DNA of 64,000 nt from Mucor racemosus. Its lineage: Eukaryota > Mucoromycota > Mucoromycetes > Mucorales > Mucoraceae. Position numbers and translations under genes: made by a program. Positions 1 through 12,956 of this stretch are shown here, one piece after another. Location of the stretch: contig JAPEHQ010000005.1 of the NCBI GenBank assembly GCA_027405735.1, positions 1,364,001 to 1,428,000 on the forward strand. The letters are read 5' to 3'. Positions within the stretch are counted from its first letter, which is position 1, and every line of letters starts with the position of its first letter. The notes beneath the pieces are model-generated. The model was not told the origin of the DNA. It did not search any database and saw nothing but the letters and a program-made list of their open reading frames with translations.

Positions 1-391
1 ATTTTCTCATCAGCTCAAAATCTGTGAAAGTATATATATTCTTTTTTATTCCTAATTCCTTTTATGTTGTTTGTAACCCCAAAATACGATTGTGTCATTT
101 CATTAACAAAGTGATTGGGGGGAAAATGGCCGCATTATGATATTTTGCGATCAATATGAAATTGCATAAATTCTCATTGAAATCGATCTTTTGCATTTTA
201 CATGTAATATAAGCAACTCGAGGACATTACTTCCTAAAAATCATGCATTTTATGAAATACAATATGCGTATTGAGCTCATCTATAATACTTCAGATAACA
301 TTCCCTATTGAAAAAGACTATAAAACAAAGGAAATCATGCTTTTGTGATCCTTTTTTTTTTTTTTTTTTTTTTTGTGTCTAATTATCAAAT
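1..391. promoter_or_regulatory. 5' flank of asparagine synthetase gene
   Basis: This AT-rich leader contains no open frame of note. A run of about 24 T at roughly 351-374 ends some 17 bases before the ATG at 392, so it probably lies in the core promoter or 5' UTR. No clear TATA box or Gcn4-type TGASTCA site was seen. Confidence 0.4.
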
Positions 392-2477
392 ATGTGTGGA
401 CTTTCGTGCTATTTCCACTTTGATACAAGCCAAAATGTTTCCAATCTTAGCAATGAGCATTTAAAAAAATCACTTGAATATATAAAGCATCGTGGCCCTG
501 ATGGAAGTAGCACATATTTATCTCCTTGTGGTCGTTGTGGTAAATTGTATAATTAAACTTTAAAATGCTATGCAAATGACTGACTGTATGTTAGCTCTTG
601 GTCATGTTCGGCTATCTACCATTGATATAAATAGTGGACAGCAGCCTTTATCGAATCAAGATGGAAATATACATGCCGCTGTTAATGGTGAATTATATGA
701 TTATAAGCGTATAAGATCTGAACTTGAAGCAAAAGGCTATCGGTTTAAAACCAACAGCGATAGTGAAATTGCATTATGTTTATACGAAGAATACGGCATT
801 TCTTTCCTCAATCATTTGCGAGGTGAATTTGCAATAGCTATATGGGATTCTAAAAGAAACAGATTTCTTATTGCAAAAGACAGGTTCGGAATAAAACCTC
901 TGTATTATACTCAAGTCAATGGGACATTACTAGCTGCAAGTGAAATCAAAGCATTTCTTCCATTAGGTTGGAAACCAGAATGGGATGTTGATTCAATTCT
1001 GAACAACGGCGTCATGTTTAATAATAGAACAGCGTTTAAAGGGGTAAATCAGTTACCAGCTGCACATTACTTGATGGCTACATTGACTGGCAGTGTTCAA
1101 ATTAATCCTTATTGGTGTGCAAAATATCCAGATAAATCAGTTAAAGAAACTAGAAGTATTGATGAGATTATTCTAGGCGTTAGAGAACGATTAATTGAAT
1201 CCGTCAAGCAAAGATTAGTAGCAGACGTACCAATAGGCATTTATTTAAGTGGTGGCATAGACAGCTCTTGCATTGGAGGTATTATTAATGAACTCAAGAA
1301 ACAAAATAATAAACAAGGCAAAACTAAAGCATTTTCACTCGCTTTTGTTGATGATGATAACTTTAATGAGGGTCCAATTGCAAAGAGAACAGCAGAATTC
1401 TGCAATACTGATTTTCAGTTACTCGAAGTGACAGAAAGTGATCTTTTGAGTAATTTCGAAGAAACAGTTTGGCATACAGAGCAACCTCATTTCAATTTAA
1501 ACAGTGTTGGAAAATATATGCTATCAAGGAGCGTGCGAAAACAAGGTTATAAGGTTGTACTGACTGGTGAGGGATCTGATGAACACTTTGCTGGATACAT
1601 TCACTTTCAAGCTGATTATCTTCTTGAGCCTGACCTTTCATCACCTGAAGGTTTGTGTTTACTTTCTAAGCAAGAACGAGAGAAGAAACTCAAAACGTTC
1701 AGTAATCAAAAAGAGTTCAAGAAATATACCAAGACTGATTTTGTTGATGATAGCAATGATATTTCTCGTAGGATGCTTAATAATGTAGGTTTACCTTCTC
1801 TCTTTGGATCAAGCTTCAGCTTGACATCTGATTACTATAGTAAAGCAGCTATAGAACAATACGGTATCCCAAATCCAGCACTTACTATTGTAGAATCTTT
1901 AAGTGGTGTTGATCATCAAAATGCTGCTTCAAAATGGCATCCATTACATACTTCTTTGCATGCTGCGTCGAATTCCTTGCTCCCAAATTACTTGTTGAAC
2001 TCTTTGGGTGATCGTGTTGAAATGGCACATTCGGTAGAAGGTCGCACTCCATTTTTGGACCATATATTATGCAATTATATCAACAGTCTGCCTCCATATA
2101 CTAAACTGAAGTCCAATAAAGATGGCACATTGGTCGAGAAATGGGTTCTGAAAGAAGCTGTCAAGCCATATGTAACGCAAGAGGTCTATGAGCGTACAAA
2201 AGTGCCCTTTTTTGCACCACCAACAAAGAAACCAAATCCTGCTTTTATCGATTTATTAAACAAGTATATTGCAAAAGAGAACATTGAAAAGATTGGTTGG
2301 ATTAATTATGAACAGGCTTCAGCAGCAAAAAGAAGATATATTGAAACTAATGATTTAAGAACATACCAAGATCTCATGATTATAATGTCTTTTATTATCA
2401 TTTCGATTAGGTTTGGTGTGGCAACCTATGAACCTACAAATGTTGAATTGGTTAAAAACCAAGTTTTATTACGATAG
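392..2477 (+). CDS. Asparagine synthetase (glutamine-hydrolysing), AsnB type, 676 aa
   Basis: It transfers the amide nitrogen of glutamine to aspartate with ATP to make asparagine, in the cytosol. The model is exon 392-539, intron 540-594 (GT-AG), exon 595-2477. The start at 392 gives Met-Cys-Gly-Leu, placing the class II glutamine-amidotransferase nucleophile at Cys2. KHRGPDG follows at about residue 30, and the splice joins CGRC to ALGHVRLS exactly as the family requires. The synthetase half carries the pyrophosphate loop LSGGIDSS near residue 268, then GEGSDEHFAGY and the conserved VEGRTPFLDH. A start at the in-frame ATG at 570 would lose the catalytic Cys, so it is rejected. At 676 aa it is longer than the usual fungal Asn1 (about 570 aa) and resembles the longer AsnB-like class common in bacteria. 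Identity as an Asn synthetase family member is firm; the exact substrate is inferred. Confidence 0.93.
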
Positions 2478-2660
2478 AAATGTACATTTAGATGGCTTTT
2501 CATCAATTTACATCTAGTTTGGCCATTAGATATATTTTAATTAATAAAGCAAACATTATAAAATACTACAATTACCACCTTTTATGAGTTGTACTACTTT
2601 TACAAATAGTCGCTTTAATAAGAAGCAAACTATATAACGTTATGCACCCGGCAACCATAA

Positions 2661-4609
2661 TTAGTTGCTAGTTACATTATAAAATGAAATAGTATTAGCA
2701 CTTTTTTGATAAAGGAACGCCTTTACTTCATCCACTGGAGAATTAGAATCTTCACTAGTTTCTGTAGCATTGTTAGTAAAGTTAGAGGATATGGAGAAGC
2801 CGTCTGGAATATATTGACGAATGGCAGGATCTGCCACGTTGAATGCTCCAACTCCTCCAGAACTAAGATCAATATACTTTCCTAAACGTGGTAAAGTTTT
2901 ATCCCAGGCGACATCATCAGCAATCATATTCACAATATTATCAATGAAAGGGTTTATGACATTAGGATGAATCAAATTTTGACTAAGATTGAGCAATGTA
3001 GTTTGGTAGCTCTTCAGCATGATATCGTTGGCGTATAGATGGCGAGTTAAAGGGCGAAGGGTGAATCCTGGATGTTCACTGTAATTTCCACTGAGCATCA
3101 ATTTTGGATCAAATGTAGTAGTACCAAGGCTACCGTCAAAATCTGCTGGAAAGTAAATCATGCGACCAGATACTGGGTCGCTATAAATGTAGAAATTATC
3201 AGCCAATGTCAAGTAAGAGTCTGCAAGGCCTAAAATGTTTTCAAGAACCATTCTATTTCAAAACACCAAGTTAGATTTAAATACATAAATAAACACTGAA
3301 ACAACTTACGAACGAGTAAAACTATCTGTATCCAAATGTTTTTCCCATGTCTCAACAGTAGTACCTCTGGTAGAAGAGTTAACAAACTTTGTAAATTCCA
3401 TTAAATCAGTGAAATCCTCTGGTTTTGCATCACCATCAGTCCCGGCCTTGATTTTGTATTCTCCTAAACTGTATTTCGTTATATTTTCATGGTAGCCCAA
3501 GTCAGAAACAGCAAGTTCGGTTTGCTTTGGAGACATACTTTGGCCTTGATACAAATAGCCTGATTTATAGTTTTTGTCACCATCAGCAAATTGATTAGCG
3601 AGCCATGGGTCTTGGTATGTTTCAATGAAACCAAAAAGACCAACAGGTTTTCCATTAATAAATAATCTATGTGCAAAGATAAATAAGTAAACTTTTAATA
3701 TCAGATTATGGATATCTTACCGAATATAAGAGAAATCAGATGTAGGGACTCCTACAGCATTGAGAGAAGCGAAGGAAATGCGTTCACGAATATAAGAGCT
3801 ATCATATGAAAGTGCACGCAATTTGAATTTCTTGTAACCAAACAAGTTTGTATCTTGTTTGTTCTTAATTTTGACATTGTAAGAGAGTTTAGGGACATAT
3901 GTTGAACTTCTTCCCGCCAAGGAAAGCTTGATATCTTGGAAATGTTGTACATTATCTAATCTATAAATATGACGAATATATTAGCTTAAAGTTTGTATAA
4001 GGGTAAATCAAAATACATTTACCCGTAATAAGTCATATTCAAAAGAACTTCAACGTCTTCTGCAAGTTGATCACTGTGTAAATAGGTTACAGCGGTTTTA
4101 TTGCCCCAGATATGCATAGTAGGAATTTGGCCATCAATGTGCAAGTCAGATTGAATTCTGTTGATCGAAGGAGAAGGTGGATATATTTGAGGAAGCCTTA
4201 TAGTTTCATATACGTTAGTTGAGCGATTGAAAAATTCATTAAAAGTAGTTATGTTTTGAGTGGGAACACGCATGAATGATTCAGATGCATTAGTCGCTTG
4301 GTTATTATTTTCTAAAATAGCATAATGGTAACCATTTTGAGCAATTGGTGCTTCGCCTGTATAGAGAATACCAGGAGTTTCAGTAGAATCATTAACAGAA
4401 AGAAGGAAGGTAGAATCATCAACAATGACAGCTACAGACATTTCATTAGCGGGTAAAGCAGCGATTACATTGTAAGTAATGTTTTGCTGTTGAGCAAGAG
4501 TCAATGTTGTAATTGCCAGTAATAAGACTATGTACGCTTGTTGGATTTTTATAAATTAATGCGTATACATAAATGTGCAGTTTTTACCAGAGTAGAGTAA
4601 TTTCTTCAT
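2661..4609 (-). CDS. Secreted CotH-like (spore coat kinase-fold) protein, 574 aa
   Basis: The five-exon model (transcribed order) is 4609-4588, 4536-4023, 3960-3721, 3666-3310 and 3252-2661; all introns are GT-AG and phases close exactly to 574 codons plus stop. The tiny first exon restores a signal peptide (MKKLLYSAYIVLLLAITT, then TLA-QQQ as the likely cleavage point); without it the coding region would begin inside the mature protein. The body matches the CotH family: a beta-rich N-terminal domain, then the kinase-fold part with GRSSTYVPKLSYNVKIKN, FKLRALSYDSSYIRERI, the short FINGKPVGLFGFIE strand, and later YFPADFDGSLG. In Mucorales, CotH proteins are cell-surface or spore-coat proteins and some are host-binding invasins. 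This copy ends in a hydrophilic tail (…ISFYNVTSN) with no hydrophobic GPI signal, so secretion rather than anchoring is inferred. Whether it acts as a kinase or adhesin cannot be told. Confidence 0.88.
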
Positions 4610-6196
4610 AATATCATATGTAGAACTAATCCAAACCTTTGTAATCACATTTCTTTTATAATAAACTAAAACTCAAGTTAAGCATTTCTTTTCATTATTT
4701 GGTGTGCTAACTCCGGGAACTAGCATATGCAGCATTAGTTAAAAGAGAGGATTTCTGGGGAGGACACTGCAGGGTAGTGCAACTTGAGCAACATGATTCG
4801 TTATAGTGCACGATAATGAAGATTAGTTGGTTAAATGTTGCTCTTTTCTAATACTTTCTTGTCAATTAAATTAGATTGTCCCAAGTAAAGAAACCTGCTC
4901 AGCAATAAATAAAACACCATTACTCTTAATAACAAGGTCCAATTTTAGGTCAATGAATCTCCATTATATTATTTTTTCTGTATCTCGAGAAATGCCACCT
5001 TGATTATAATAATATTGATAAAAAGAATACACTAACAGATGACTGTAGCTATTTTTTTTTCTTTGGTGCGTCGTACCATATCGTACTATCATAAACCAAC
5101 AGCTCCCCTCCCACCATCACTGTCAAATATATGGCTTTAATTTTCAAATTATGCTTCATTACCTTCTTCATCATAAGAAATGCTATATATCACTTGTTTA
5201 CAACTCTTATTCCGTTGATTTCATTGAATTTCAACTTTTGTTTCAAGTATGAGCGCAAATTTTCCGTAGTTACGCAGGACTAATCGCTTGATTGATATGA
5301 CCATTGTACTGCAAATTTGATAATACTAAAATAAATTCTTGTTAATTTCAGTGGTTGTCATTACCGTATATTCTGGTTCTGGCTGATTCATTGCTATTTC
5401 TTGTTCTTCTTGGTCGCAATAAGAGCGTGGGCTACCAAGGCAGCAATACAGATTAATTAATCCAGCCACTCGGGCAATATTGATTGAAAATTTTATCATT
5501 GAGTAATGGTAGAGATGGATCATTGCCTTTTCAGCTTTGTAAATTCTGCTTCTTTTGGCATTCTTTTACTTTTCTTGTGCTTTTGTTTTGTTTTGTATCA
5601 ATTTCTATCTGCGAATAATATGATGGTTGTCATAATGGTTTGAAATATGCATTATACATGGAGGCTACGAACAACAATATATTTAATCATTGCATTGTAC
5701 ATAAGCCCGAATGTTACAGGCACAATGTGGGACTTGAGGACAAATAACTGATTTTGGTCCGGCTACATAAATCGTCATTTACAGAAATTCCAAGGTAGTT
5801 TTAGAATATTGAATAGCTTATAATAATAAAAAGATACACATTTACAAGCACCTCACATTCTTTGTGAAAAATGGAGATAAAAGAGTCGAATAAAATCAAG
5901 GTAGCTTGAACCAAGTTCAACAAATTAAGGACCAAATTTCTTTTAAAATCACACAAATAAATTCGAAAAGTGAACCATTCAAGAGTGGACGCACTGTAAG
6001 GATTGATCAGGCCCCTTGTAGAATATTCTCATGTAATTAGTACCTTCATTTTTTTTTAGTGCCACCCAATTGTAAAGCAAGCTGTTGCTCATCCGCGGGA
6101 CTAATACAAGTTGCGCTTTATATATAAAATCATCAGTTTTATGAATAATAATACTTTTTTCTTTCCTATTTATTGAATTATTTTATATTATACCAA
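4610..6196. other. Divergent intergenic region between CotH-like gene and nagB
   Basis: About 1.6 kb separates two divergent genes. The nagB side has a CCAAT pentamer at 6066-6070 and a TATA-like element at about 6121. A 65-codon frame on the minus strand (5326-5523) has no recognisable family or convincing splice extension and is not called. No repeats or RNA genes were seen. Confidence 0.4.
6121..6127 (+). promoter_or_regulatory. TATA-like element of nagB
   Basis: TATATAA lies about 70 bases upstream of the nagB start codon at 6197 and about 50 bases downstream of a CCAAT pentamer. Position and sequence suit a core promoter; this is inference without transcript data. Confidence 0.4.
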
Positions 6197-6561
6197 ATGA
6201 GATTAGTCATCAGAAACGATTACGATGAAGTATCTGAGTGGGCTGGTAAGTTCTTTTGGTTCCAAATAAATTATGGCATTGAGTACTTATAACCTTTCCT
6301 TTCATTTCCTTAAAAAGCCCATTACATCAAGGAACGCATCAATCAATTTGAACCAACAGAAGAAAGGCCATTTGTGCTTGGTTTACCAACCGGATCATCA
6401 CCCATGAATGCTTATAGACGACTTGCAGAATTCGTTAAAGATGGTAAATTATCATTTGAACATGTTATAACATTCAACATGGATGAATATGTTGGCATTC
6501 CTCGGTAAGTACTATATTTATAAATCTCCAGTTAATATTTTCTCACACGCACACACAAACA

Positions 6562-6602
<41 letters not shown>

Positions 6603-7443
6603 CCCATAAACAATCTTATTATTCATTTATGTGGACAAACTTATTTCAACATATCGATATTCCTCCTGAGAATATAAACTTTTTAGATGGAAATGCGCCC
6701 GATTTGGAAGCTGAATGCAGACGTTACGAGGCTGAAATTGTAAAACATGGTGGTATAGAGTTGTTTATGGGTGGAATTGGACCAGATGGTCATATTGCAT
6801 TTAATGAACCTGGTTCATCACTTACATCTCGTACAAGAGTGAAAACACTAGCATATGAAACAATCATTGCGAATGCAAGATTTTTTGAAGGTGATATAAC
6901 AAAGGTACCAAAATTGGCTTTAACTGTTGGTGTAGCGTAAGTTGTTATTGGTGTTGATTGTTTTTTTTGTGTAATATCTAACCAGAGGAATTCTATGACA
7001 GGACGGTTATGGATGCAAGAGAAGTGTGTATCATTATTACAGGAGCACATAGAAGCATTGCGCTAGCAAAATGTGTTGAGGAGGGGGTAAATCACATGTG
7101 GACAGTATCTGCTATTCAAATGCATCCAAAAGGTTTGATTGTTTGTGATGAAGATGCTACATTAGAGCTTCATGTCAAGACTGTAAAATACTTTAAATCA
7201 ATTGAGCACGTTCATCAATCATTGATTGGACAAGAAAACTTGGGATTACAAGGTGAATTATTATCAACAAAAAGAGTACAAAGATCAGATAAATTACAGA
7301 GAGAAATGATGGTTAGGAAATTGATGAATGAAGAGCTGAATAATCATTTTGACGAAGATTCAGAGTACGAGAGTCTCAATGGCTCTTCTATTCATAGTCA
7401 AAAGAAAAGACGACTTACAATGACAGAATCGCCTTCTCCTTGA
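6197..7443 (+). CDS. nagB: Glucosamine-6-phosphate deaminase, 337 aa
   Basis: It converts glucosamine 6-phosphate to fructose 6-phosphate and ammonia, feeding amino sugars (for example from chitin turnover) into glycolysis. Exons are 6197-6245, 6318-6504, 6601-6936 and 7002-7443, with exact phase closure. Visible family motifs are [15 protein letters not shown] at the N terminus, [30 protein letters not shown], then across the splice [34 protein letters not shown] (active-site loop) and [19 protein letters not shown]. The last 60 or so residues are a charged, Ser-rich tail beyond the conserved fold ending in SPSP. The second intron is odd: 37 consecutive A directly precede the acceptor G at 6600, where a pyrimidine tract is usual. 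The gene is convergent with histidinol-phosphatase, with 81 bases between stop codons. Confidence 0.95.
6563..6599 (+). repeat. Poly(A)37 tract at splice acceptor
   Basis: Thirty-seven A run uninterrupted to the G that completes the acceptor AG of nagB intron 2 (6505-6600). A short CACA-rich stretch precedes it. The length is likely to vary between isolates and sequencing runs. Confidence 0.85.
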
Positions 7444-7524
7444 TCATAACCTCTCTCTCTCTCTCCCTCTCTTTCTTTTATTTTATATAGTTCAAGTATT
7501 TTTTATGTAATTATTGTAGTTTCA

Positions 7525-8547
7525 TTACCAATGTTGTATTTTATTCCAAAACACATCATCTAATATATTTTCATGTTTTTTAATAATTATTCTATTCTCT
7601 GTATCATAAGCTAAATAGTATAATGTGTCGATTTGGTTTTCTTTTAGATAGGTTGGCAATTTCTCATAGAATAATCCAACATCATTGGGTCCATGGCAAT
7701 CATCAGATAATGTAAATTTACCATGTTTCTCTAAAATGACCTAATAAAAGAATGATTAAAAATCATGCATTTTTATGTCTACACGTGAATATACCTTGAT
7801 AATGTCTCTTTGAGGATACGCATCCAAGAGCCCCTTTTTCCATGATCTCGAATTGATTTCAAACAATCCATCATATTTGACCACTAAATCTATATTGCGT
7901 ACGACACGTTTCCAAACCTCAGGCTCCAATAGGGTTGTATCAGCAATTTTTTGATCTGCAAAAATGCGAATAAGGTCAAAATGTCCTACGACTTCAGGTT
8001 GAACAGATTGTAACATGACATATTGTTCATCAAAATATCGGATATACAAATCTTTCAATGTGTCTACTTGACCCAATGCTTTAGCGTAAAGTTCAGGTGA
8101 AAAATCGATAGGAATTGAATTAACGTGATGAAGGGATCCTACAACATAATCTGCCTTGTAGATATTTCTCAAATTATCGACATGTTGAGCATAAGCCTTG
8201 TTGATAAACTCGATCTCTGCACCAATTAGAATGTTGATTTGATCCTTGTACAATTGTTGAACGCGTTTAGCTTCTATCTGAAAGTCGGCATATGTTGTTT
8301 CCAAAGTCTTGGGTGTACAATGGGCCTGTCAATGATATATTAAGCACTGCAACTGCTTCGATATTTAATATTTTAAATCTACCTCTAATTCCTCGGGATA
8401 TAACTCGGATTCATGATAACGGGGCATATGCTCACTTAGCCCATAAGCATAGAACCCCTTGCGAATGGCTTCCTTAACTACATCTTCAAGAAGGCCGTAT
8501 CCATGCTTACAGAATTGACCTGAATGGCTGTGAAATGAATATGGCAT
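7525..8547 (-). CDS. HIS2: Histidinol-phosphatase (PHP type), 303 aa
   Basis: It removes phosphate from L-histidinol phosphate, the penultimate metabolite conversion of histidine synthesis. Exons (transcribed order) are 8547-8383, 8325-7795 and 7740-7525; introns are 53-57 nt, GT-AG. The PHP metal-site signature is at the N terminus (MPYSFHSHSGQFCKHG), followed by YGLSEHMPR, IGAEIEF, YVVGSLHHVN, VVGHFDLIRI, GLFEINSRSWKKGL and, in the third exon, LSDDCHGPNDVG, all characteristic of the fungal His2/bacterial HisK group. The third exon has no Met of its own and was placed by motif and by splice phase. The length fits the family (about 300-335 aa). The gene is divergent from DAHP synthase, with which it shares a 478-bp promoter containing TGAGTCA. 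Confidence 0.93.
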
Positions 8548-9025
8548 ATTTTGAATCTATTGAAAGAAAGATATGTCTAAAATGTGACAAGGACATTTGC
8601 TATTATTCAAATTTATGATGGCTGTGGTATAGAGTCGCCTATTAAATCAGACATTTGAGGTGGTACATGTTATGTTATTTAGCCATTGATGTACGCATTA
8701 TTAGTCATTTCTTGTCAAATATATGGATTTTCTTATCTTGATAGTCTCAGAGGATATCATTTAGTTGCCATGGCAACCAATATGTTCCTGAATAGATCAA
8801 TCAAGTTTGATTTATGCTTTAGACATCATTTGCATTGATTCATTTCAGTGATTGTAGCAAAACCTTTTGTTCTTCTTACCAATTAACCTTGGAGTCACAT
8901 CCTTTACCATTGGATGAGAGCCTTAATCTAAGCAAATAACAATTGTGAGTCAGATTGTTTTAGTTTTTTCTCTTTTTCTTTCTCTTCGATCAATAAAACA
9001 GTGAAAACCCCCTACTTCTGTCAAA
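8548..9025. promoter_or_regulatory. Bidirectional promoter, HIS2 / DAHP synthase
   Basis: This 478-bp spacer lies between divergent start codons of two amino-acid biosynthesis genes. It holds one perfect Gcn4/CPC1-type site (8946-8952) and a one-mismatch GGAGTCA (8891-8897). A CT-rich tract before the DAHP synthase ATG is typical of a well-expressed fungal gene. Co-regulation is inferred. Confidence 0.55.
8946..8952 (+). promoter_or_regulatory. Gcn4/CPC1-type binding site TGAGTCA
   Basis: TGAGTCA is the consensus bZIP site of the fungal general amino-acid control factor. It lies 73 bases upstream of the DAHP synthase start and about 400 bases from HIS2. A perfect 7-mer is expected by chance every several kilobases, so the context (two amino-acid pathway genes) carries the weight. 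Confidence 0.5.
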
Positions 9026-10648
<1,623 letters not shown>

Positions 10649-10888
10649 AAAATCAAAATTGTACCTCAAAAATCTGTATAGAAAAATTCACTATGACTAT
10701 TGATGTTTAAATAAAAATTACAACTTATATTTATTTACTATATGTATATGCGTTATATTATTATTATTTTATTCCGATATTAGCCAACAAGTCGATGATT
10801 GCTTGCAAAACAATCAAATGCAGCATTTTAAAAGAATTTTTCTGCCATTTTTTGAAGCTCACAAACATAAAACCATTTCCAACAATGC
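10649..10888. other. 3' flank of DAHP synthase
   Basis: An AT-rich 3' UTR/terminator zone with ATAAA-like signals at about 10710-10716. The 66-codon frame beginning at 10795 runs into repeat R1 and is not regarded as a gene. Confidence 0.35.
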
Positions 10889-11704
10889 TTGAAAAGTTTT
10901 CAAGTATTATAAAATCTCTTATTTTTAAGACTTACAAGGCTTATAAGCGGAATATTAATTTAGAAAATTATTCTTGTCCAGATCATCAATTTTGACATTT
11001 TTTAATTTTTTTTTTTCTAATTTTGCAAATCTAGAGTTAATTATACTTCCAATTACAAAAACAAAAAATATACACATATGCAAAATTTAGCGCTCTATTT
11101 GCTCAATAAAAATAGCAAACATTTTTATTGCAAAATATTACACGAAAATCCCTTAACCAAAAAACCGTTTTTTGGGCAAAAGTACAAAGTGTCATTATTT
11201 AACATTTAATATTAAGCTTTTATATAATGTGTATTATTTATAGCTACAATTTTCTCTCACAATGTAATATATTTAAACGTTGATTTTGGTATCAAAATTT
11301 GATTTTTCTGTTTTTTGATGAAAATCACGAGTGTTGGTAAGGATAAAATGAGCCCCAAAAAATGTCCGCTACAAAGTCTGAATTTTCAGACCGTACATGG
11401 TTAAATATGAAAAAAGTCTTTTAAAAAAATCGCTTTTTTATTTAAAACTTAGATATACCATAGTATAAGAGACTTAGACGTTCAGTCTTGCTATGTTCAA
11501 TTACGGCGTTGCTCTACGGGCTCGATTTTGCAATTTTTTAATGAATGTATGATATGACAGACGGTTTTTCTGGCAGAAAAATATGTTCTTATGATAAAAG
11601 ATATTGCCTCTTTTATTTAGTTTATGGTTGAAGCACTGTGATGCTGCTTTTACATTGGCTGAAATGTGCAATTTAGCAGGGTTGTTTTAAATGCGCTAAA
11701 TAAT
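10889..11704 (+). repeat. Dispersed repeat R1, copy A (truncated both ends)
   Basis: About 816 bp matches the core of R1 copies B, C and D, beginning near CTTGAAAAGTTTTCAAG and ending near GCGCTAAATAA. Shared landmarks include ATAAGCGGAATATTAATTT, AATTTAGCGCTCTATT, ACCGTTTTTTGGG and TTAGCAGGG. It lacks the upstream dynein-derived part seen in the other three copies. Confidence 0.8.
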
Positions 11705-12839
11705 TACTACGACCGAACCATGCCTCCCATGGGCATAATAATCTGCAAAGATGTGCAGAATAAAAAATTCTGCGCAGATCAGGTAGCCCTGATGAGTAAA
11801 ACTGAAATGTCAGAACGGTTTTAAGAAATAATCTTGCCGAAATATTACACTTTTTATTAACAATACATCCAGAGGATGTATTTATATACTTTTCATTATA
11901 ACTATTACACAGAATTACTATCTAAGAAAATTACACCAATTTACTAAGACGCATGTGAATCAACGTGGACCCCTGTTGATTTACTATAATACCGAAGATT
12001 GACTGCGACCTTGAATGTGCGACCTAGGATATGATATTGACATAACAAAAACAATGAGATCGAGGTTTTTTAGTCAATTTACCAAAGTATATCAATCATA
12101 ATATAATTAATAACAAAGATAATTTGAATGGTTTAAAGCAGATGTGAGTTACTCTGATTCAACAGAATTGCCTTGTTGACGAGATATATCAATTTGAAAT
12201 TTGGGGTTTGAAAGAGTTATGCCCATGTTCTTCTTTCGGAGACCAAATGGGAACAACGGCAACAACCTGTTCGGCAACACTAACATAATTTATGTCTTTG
12301 TAAATTTTTATTTGTAACAGACATAATCTTTTTCCTTCCCTACTCTTTCATCAGCTCTTTTATTTACGTTTAAAACTACAACAAAAAGACCAATATTTTT
12401 TTATAAACTGAAATCAAGAAGCAGGTACAAGTACATGTTTTTTTCTATTGTTTATTTGAAAACGAATTATTAACTGTTAATGTTAGCTGGCGTTATAATA
12501 TTTTTTTCGAACAAAAAAAGTATCCAAGATTTAGTCATTTTGTTCCATCATTTTCGTTATAATCAACGCTTTTTTTGTCTAAAGCCGATATCTACCTGCA
12601 GAAAAATTGGTGATTATAAATGTATAGTATCTACTTGATTGGAATGAATGAACAAGCTCATGTTAATCTGTTTAGTTCTAAAAAGCATTTATTTCTATTT
12701 AGTGGCCAACCGCTAAGAAGAGAAAAACAAGATGTTGTCTTGTATACCACTACCAACTATCAAAGATACACCATAATTATTACGTACTAGCTTGTTAATT
12801 AATTTTACTAATAAATCAATTTTTATAGGTCAAAAGTAA
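11705..12839. other. AT-rich region without identified content
   Basis: No coding frame, RNA gene or match to the other repeats in the window was seen. A stretch at about 11840-11930 has a TATA-like motif and resembles LTR promoters in style only. Confidence 0.3.
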
Positions 12840-12956
12840 GTTTGTTCTGGTAAAGCATTGAATAAATTGGCTTTGGACAAAGAGGGTAAAAAGATGGCAA
12901 TAGGTTCCAGTGATGGCCAGTGTTTATGTTTATGTTTATGATATTGGAGAGGTAAG
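12840..12956 (+). pseudogene. Dynein intermediate-chain fragment within R1-B
   Basis: A short plus-strand segment reads as GKALNKLALDKEGKKMAIG followed by a decayed SSDG…YVYDIGE stretch. This matches the last WD40 blade of cytoplasmic dynein intermediate chain (family pattern ALN-(R/K)-x-x-W…GKxxAxGDSEGxxxVYDVGE). The Trp is lost and there is a small duplication (TGTTTATGTTTATG), so it is not functional. Confidence 0.6.

Noticed and set aside
1567..1788. 73-codon plus frame inside the asparagine synthetase gene
   Set aside because: Out-of-frame shadow of the synthetase exon.
570..2477. Asparagine synthetase starting at the internal ATG at 570
   Set aside because: This start would read through the end of the intron and lose the catalytic Cys2; the spliced model from 392 restores the family N terminus.
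5326..5523. 65-codon minus-strand frame between CotH-like gene and nagB; a 39-nt GT-AG intron could extend it by about 35 codons
   Set aside because: No recognisable family, no upstream extension, and the candidate intron is very short; chance is as likely as a gene.
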